Position numbers and translations under genes: made by a program. The notes beneath the pieces were generated by a model, which saw only the letters and a program-made list of their open reading frames with translations, did not search any database and had not been told where the DNA came from. 64,000 nucleotides of DNA, taken from Nigerium massiliense (GTDB taxonomy: Bacteria > Actinomycetota > Actinomycetes > Propionibacteriales > Propionibacteriaceae). The stretch is from contig NZ_CCYM01000003.1 of the NCBI RefSeq assembly GCF_000826085.1, forward strand, positions 1 through 64,000, written 5' to 3'. Positions 61,470 through 64,000 of this stretch are shown piece by piece. Positions within the stretch are counted from its first letter, which is position 1, and each line of letters opens with the position of its first letter.

Positions 61470-62345
61470 ATGCGCATCGATCTGCACACCCACTCGTCGG
61501 TCTCGGACGGGACGGACGCCCCGGCCGAGCTCGTCGCCAAGGCCCGCGCGGCCGGTCTCGACGTCGTCGCCCTGACCGACCACGACACGTTCGACGGCCT
61601 CGCCGAGGCGCGAGAGGCCGCGGTCGTGCAGGGCATCGCGCTCGTCGAGGGCATGGAGTTCTCCACGCAGCGCGGCGGCGAGTCCGTGCACCTGCTCGGC
61701 TACGGCTGCGCCCCCGACGACCCCGCGCTGCTGGCCGAGTTGGCCCGGGTGCGGGAGGGCCGCAGCGGGCGCGTCCCGGCGATGGTGCGCAAGCTCACCG
61801 AGCTGGGCATGCCGCTGGAGGTGTCCGACGTGCTGGCTCAGGCCGGGGACGCGCCCTCCATCGGGCGACCGCACGTCGCCGACGCCCTGGTCGCCAAGGG
61901 CTATGTCGCGAACCGGGACGAGGCGTTCGCGCGCTACCTCGACGACGACGGCCCGGCGTTCGTCGGGCGCTACTCGCCCGACCTGGCGGCCGCGATCGAT
62001 CTGGTGCACGGCGCCGGGGGCGCCGCGGTCGTCGCGCACCCCTGGGGACGCGGTCGGGCGCACGTGCTGCCCCTGGCAGTGCTCGAGTCGCTCGTCGCCG
62101 ATCACGGCCTGGACGGCCTCGAGGCGGACCACCCCGACCACGACGGCGACACCCGCGCCGCGCTGCACCGGGTCGCCGAGCGGCTGGGCATGGTGGCGAC
62201 CGGGTCGTCCGATCACCACGGCGCCGGAAAGACCCACAACCCGCTGGGGGCGTGCCTCACCGAACCGGCGGCGCTGGACGCCCTCCGCGCGCGCATCTCG
62301 GCGCACGCCGGCACGCGAGGGTCCGGGGAGGGGCTGGTAGGGTGA
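61470..62345 (+). CDS. PHP domain phosphatase (TrpH/YciV-like)
   Basis: 291 aa. Metal-ligand motifs DLHTHSSVSDGTD, VVALTDHDTFDGL, EGMEFSTQ, GRPHVADALV, VVAHPWG and TGSSDHHG fit the YciV/TrpH group, which removes phosphate from 3',5'-nucleoside bisphosphates or cleaves short RNA ends. ATG lies 19 nt after the gdh stop; GAGACT 7 nt upstream may be a leaderless -10. The trpS leader promoter lies in its last codons. Confidence 0.87.
   Translation: MRIDLHTHSSVSDGTDAPAELVAKARAAGLDVVALTDHDTFDGLAEAREAAVVQGIALVEGMEFSTQRGGESVHLLGYGCAPDDPALLAELARVREGRSGRVPAMVRKLTELGMPLEVSDVLAQAGDAPSIGRPHVADALVAKGYVANRDEAFARYLDDDGPAFVGRYSPDLAAAIDLVHGAGGAAVVAHPWGRGRAHVLPLAVLESLVADHGLDGLEADHPDHDGDTRAALHRVAERLGMVATGSSDHHGAGKTHNPLGACLTEPAALDALRARISAHAGTRGSGEGLVG
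62338..62343 (+). promoter_or_regulatory. -10 element of the trpS leader
   Basis: TAGGGT overlaps the end of the PHP gene and lies 7 nt before ATG 62351, predicting a leaderless leader-peptide mRNA. Confidence 0.5.
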
Positions 62346-62350
62346 GCGGC

Positions 62351-62395
62351 ATGAAGCACAGGGGTTCGTGGCGCCGGCACGACGGCTGCCGCTAA
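62351..62395 (+). CDS. trpS leader peptide with a Trp codon
   Basis: 14 codons: MKHRGSWRRHDGCR then TAA. A single TGG (Trp) at 62369-62371 lies before RNA segments that can form rival hairpins, as in translational attenuators. The flanks AGGGGTT (62360-62366) and AACCCCT (62394-62400) can also pair. Expression is inferred from layout only. Confidence 0.5.
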   Translation: MKHRGSWRRHDGCR

Positions 62396-62410
62396 CCCCT
62401 TCCAGCGTCC

Positions 62411-62435
62411 ACGGCCGTCCCTGGGGCGGCCGTTT
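62411..62435 (+). terminator. trpS attenuator terminator hairpin
   Basis: ACGGCCG (62411-62417) pairs with CGGCCGT (62427-62433), extendable inward, followed by TT. GACGGC (62381-62386) in the leader is complementary to GCCGTC (62414-62419), giving an antiterminator that would open this stem. Confidence 0.55.
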
Positions 62436-62472
62436 GCCATGTCCGCCCGGGGCGTCCCAGAAACGGAGAACC

Positions 62473-63594
62473 ATGACCGACACGCACGTCACCGACGCGG
62501 GAGAGAGCCTGGCCGAGGCGACCTCGGAGGCGTCCCTGCGGCGCAGCGAGGAACGCAGCGCCAAGATCGCCGAGCAGATCGACAAGGACCCCAGCGAGTT
62601 CCGCATGTTGACGGGGGACCGCCCCACCGGGCATCTGCACATCGGGCACTACTTCGGCTCGCTGGCCAACCGGGTACGCCTGCAGGACGCTGGCGTCGAG
62701 ACGTTCATCGTCATCGCGGACTACCAGGTGATCGCCGACCGCGACGTCGCGGGCCCCCTGCGCGAGCGGGTGTACTCGCTGCTCACCGACTACCTCGCGA
62801 TCGGCATCGACCCGGCGCGCACCACGATCTTCACCCACTCCGCCATCCCGGCGCTGAACCAGCTGATGCTGCCGTTCCTGGCGCTGGTCACCGACTCCGA
62901 GCTGTACCGCAACCCCACGGTGAAGGCTGAGCACGAGGCGACCAGCGGGCGTCCGATGTCCGGGCTGCTGCTGACGTACCCGGTGCACCAGGCCGCGGAC
63001 ATCCTGTTCTGCAAGGCCAACCTCGTCCCCGTCGGCAAAGACCAGCTGCCGCATCTGGAGCAGACCCGCGTGATCGCGCGCCGCTTCGACGAGCGCTACG
63101 GGCGAGCCCGCTCCGACCAGCCGGTCTTCCCGCAGGCCGAGGCGCTGCTGAGCCAGGGCGGATCGCTGATCCTCGGCATGGACGGCACGAAGATGTCCAA
63201 GTCCAAGGGCAACACCATCGAGCTGCGGATGAGCGCGGACGAGACCGCCAAGCTCATCAAGCGGGCGGTCACCGACTCCGAGCGGTTCATCACCTACGAC
63301 CCCGAGACGCGCCCCGAGGTCGCCAACCTGCTGCGCCTCACCGCGCTGTGCACCGACCGGACGCCCACCGACGTGGCCGAGGAGATCGGCAACGGCGGCG
63401 GTGGGACGCTGAAGAAGCTGCTCACCGAGGCGCTGAACGAGAAGCTGGCCCCCGTGCGTGCCCGGCGCGCCGAGCTGGAGCGCGATCCCGGCTACCTGCG
63501 CGACCTCCTCGCCGAGGGCAACGAGCGCGCCAACGCGGTCGCGGACGCCACGCTGACAGACGTCCGCACGGCGATGGGCATGATCTACACCTGA
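62473..63594 (+). CDS. trpS: tryptophanyl-tRNA synthetase
   Basis: 373 aa class Ic synthetase. The signature HIGH (GHLHIGHYFGSL) is near residue 57 and KMSKS (GTKMSKSKGN) near 242; PVHQAADILFCKANLVPVGKDQ is the typical substrate-site block. It charges tRNA-Trp. ATG 62473 with GGAG upstream; the longer frame lacks family similarity. A leader peptide and terminator precede it and probably regulate it. Confidence 0.95.
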   Translation: MTDTHVTDAGESLAEATSEASLRRSEERSAKIAEQIDKDPSEFRMLTGDRPTGHLHIGHYFGSLANRVRLQDAGVETFIVIADYQVIADRDVAGPLRERVYSLLTDYLAIGIDPARTTIFTHSAIPALNQLMLPFLALVTDSELYRNPTVKAEHEATSGRPMSGLLLTYPVHQAADILFCKANLVPVGKDQLPHLEQTRVIARRFDERYGRARSDQPVFPQAEALLSQGGSLILGMDGTKMSKSKGNTIELRMSADETAKLIKRAVTDSERFITYDPETRPEVANLLRLTALCTDRTPTDVAEEIGNGGGGTLKKLLTEALNEKLAPVRARRAELERDPGYLRDLLAEGNERANAVADATLTDVRTAMGMIYT

Positions 63595-63637
63595 GCCATG
63601 GTTCGCCCGGGATGCTTTCGCGTGGAGGAGGGCGTCG

Positions 63638-64000
63638 ATGCGTGAATTCGACCCGTCGGTGCTGTTCGGCGTCATCGACCTGGTCGGCGTCGTCGGTAAC
63701 GGGCTGCTGGGGGCGGCGGTCGCTCGCCAGATGAAGTTCGACCTCGTGGGCTTCACCGTGGTCGCGCTGTTGTCCGGCCTGGGTGGCGGCATGATCCGCG
63801 ACGTCATGCTGGACGCGGGGCCGCCCGTCGCGCTGACCAACCCGGCCTACCTGAGCTGCGCGGTCTCGGCGGCGGCCATCGGCTACATCATCGACCTGCA
63901 GGGCCGGTGGAGCCGATGGACGCTCGCCCTCATCGACGTTCTGGCCGTCGGTTGCTGGTCGGCCACCGGGGCGGGCAAGGCGCTGGGCGTCGGGCTCGGC
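63638..64000 (+). CDS. UPF0126 (trimeric intracellular cation channel-like) membrane protein, partial
   Basis: The first 121 residues; the gene runs off the window. Hydrophobic helices at ~8-28, ~37-55, ~66-86 and ~95-118. The family motif LSGLGGGMIRDVMLDAGPP, which marks UPF0126/YicG channels, is complete. GGAGGAG lies upstream of ATG 63638. The second half of the duplicated fold is missing from the window. Confidence 0.88.
   Translation, partial: MREFDPSVLFGVIDLVGVVGNGLLGAAVARQMKFDLVGFTVVALLSGLGGGMIRDVMLDAGPPVALTNPAYLSCAVSAAAIGYIIDLQGRWSRWTLALIDVLAVGCWSATGAGKALGVGLG

Noticed and set aside
56093..61666. A 1,857-codon open frame antisense to glutamate dehydrogenase
   Set aside because: A product of GC-rich codon bias opposite a well-supported gene. 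Only its last ~162 codons (DUF2505) are real.

Overview
This window is high-GC chromosomal DNA of an actinobacterium, most likely a member of the Propionibacteriaceae. The 16S rRNA, the tmRNA tag (AESNRADFALAA), strong G/C bias at third codon positions, many GTG starts, the mtrA-mtrB-lpqB and prfB-ftsE-ftsX-smpB blocks and Actinobacteria-only families (DUF3145, DUF3052, Rv3235-like) all agree with this; the genus is not certain. Almost everything is core housekeeping. I see no phage, insertion sequence, CRISPR array or defence island.

Layout. 1-5392: an rrn operon (16S, 23S, 5S) with a boxA, a long pre-23S processing stem and a terminator. 5534-12308: a repeat-rich TPR protein, a HAD phosphatase, a 54-aa protein, tlyA, nadK and recN, in the order known from mycobacteria (Rv1691-Rv1696). 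12495-12986: a DUF3145 protein. 13171-19796 (minus strand): type II fatty-acid synthesis, fasR > fabD > fabH > acpP > fabF > accD, in which FabD carries an extra C-terminal biotinyl/lipoyl-like domain. 19936-24716: a PHP/helix-hairpin-helix protein, aceE, a DUF3052 protein and tRNA-Val. 24856-25823: a TPP riboswitch followed by a divergent short-chain dehydrogenase.

25936-34763: translation and division genes: prfB, ftsE, ftsX, an M23 coiled-coil endopeptidase, smpB, a DUF2207 membrane protein, an FKBP isomerase, a DUF1707/DUF4870 membrane protein and ssrA. SmpB and tmRNA, which act together in ribosome rescue, are 3 kb apart. 34879-40884: yqgE, the MtrA-MtrB two-component system with lipoprotein LpqB, comF and the hibernation factor hpf. 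40881-44948: a YcaQ/AlkX-type DNA glycosylase and a polar amino-acid ABC transporter lie between hpf and secA (45159-47942). 47917-49874: Rv3235-like and DUF6912-like proteins, then Ku.

50015-54373: two neighbouring secreted amidases, both with damaged 5' ends (a frameshift in the first, no start or signal peptide in the second). 54454-61450: proline/glutamate catabolism, P5C dehydrogenase and a large NAD-glutamate dehydrogenase, with an antisense DUF2505 gene between them. 61470-64000: a PHP phosphatase, trpS behind a candidate attenuator and the start of a UPF0126 membrane protein. A recurring theme is a TAnnnT -10 element 6-8 nt before a start codon, which suggests many leaderless mRNAs.

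The items most worth following up are the FabD fusion, the TPP riboswitch on an atypical SDR, the trpS leader, the two broken amidase 5' ends and the palindrome in the fab promoter. I found no clear evidence of a wholly new multi-gene system.
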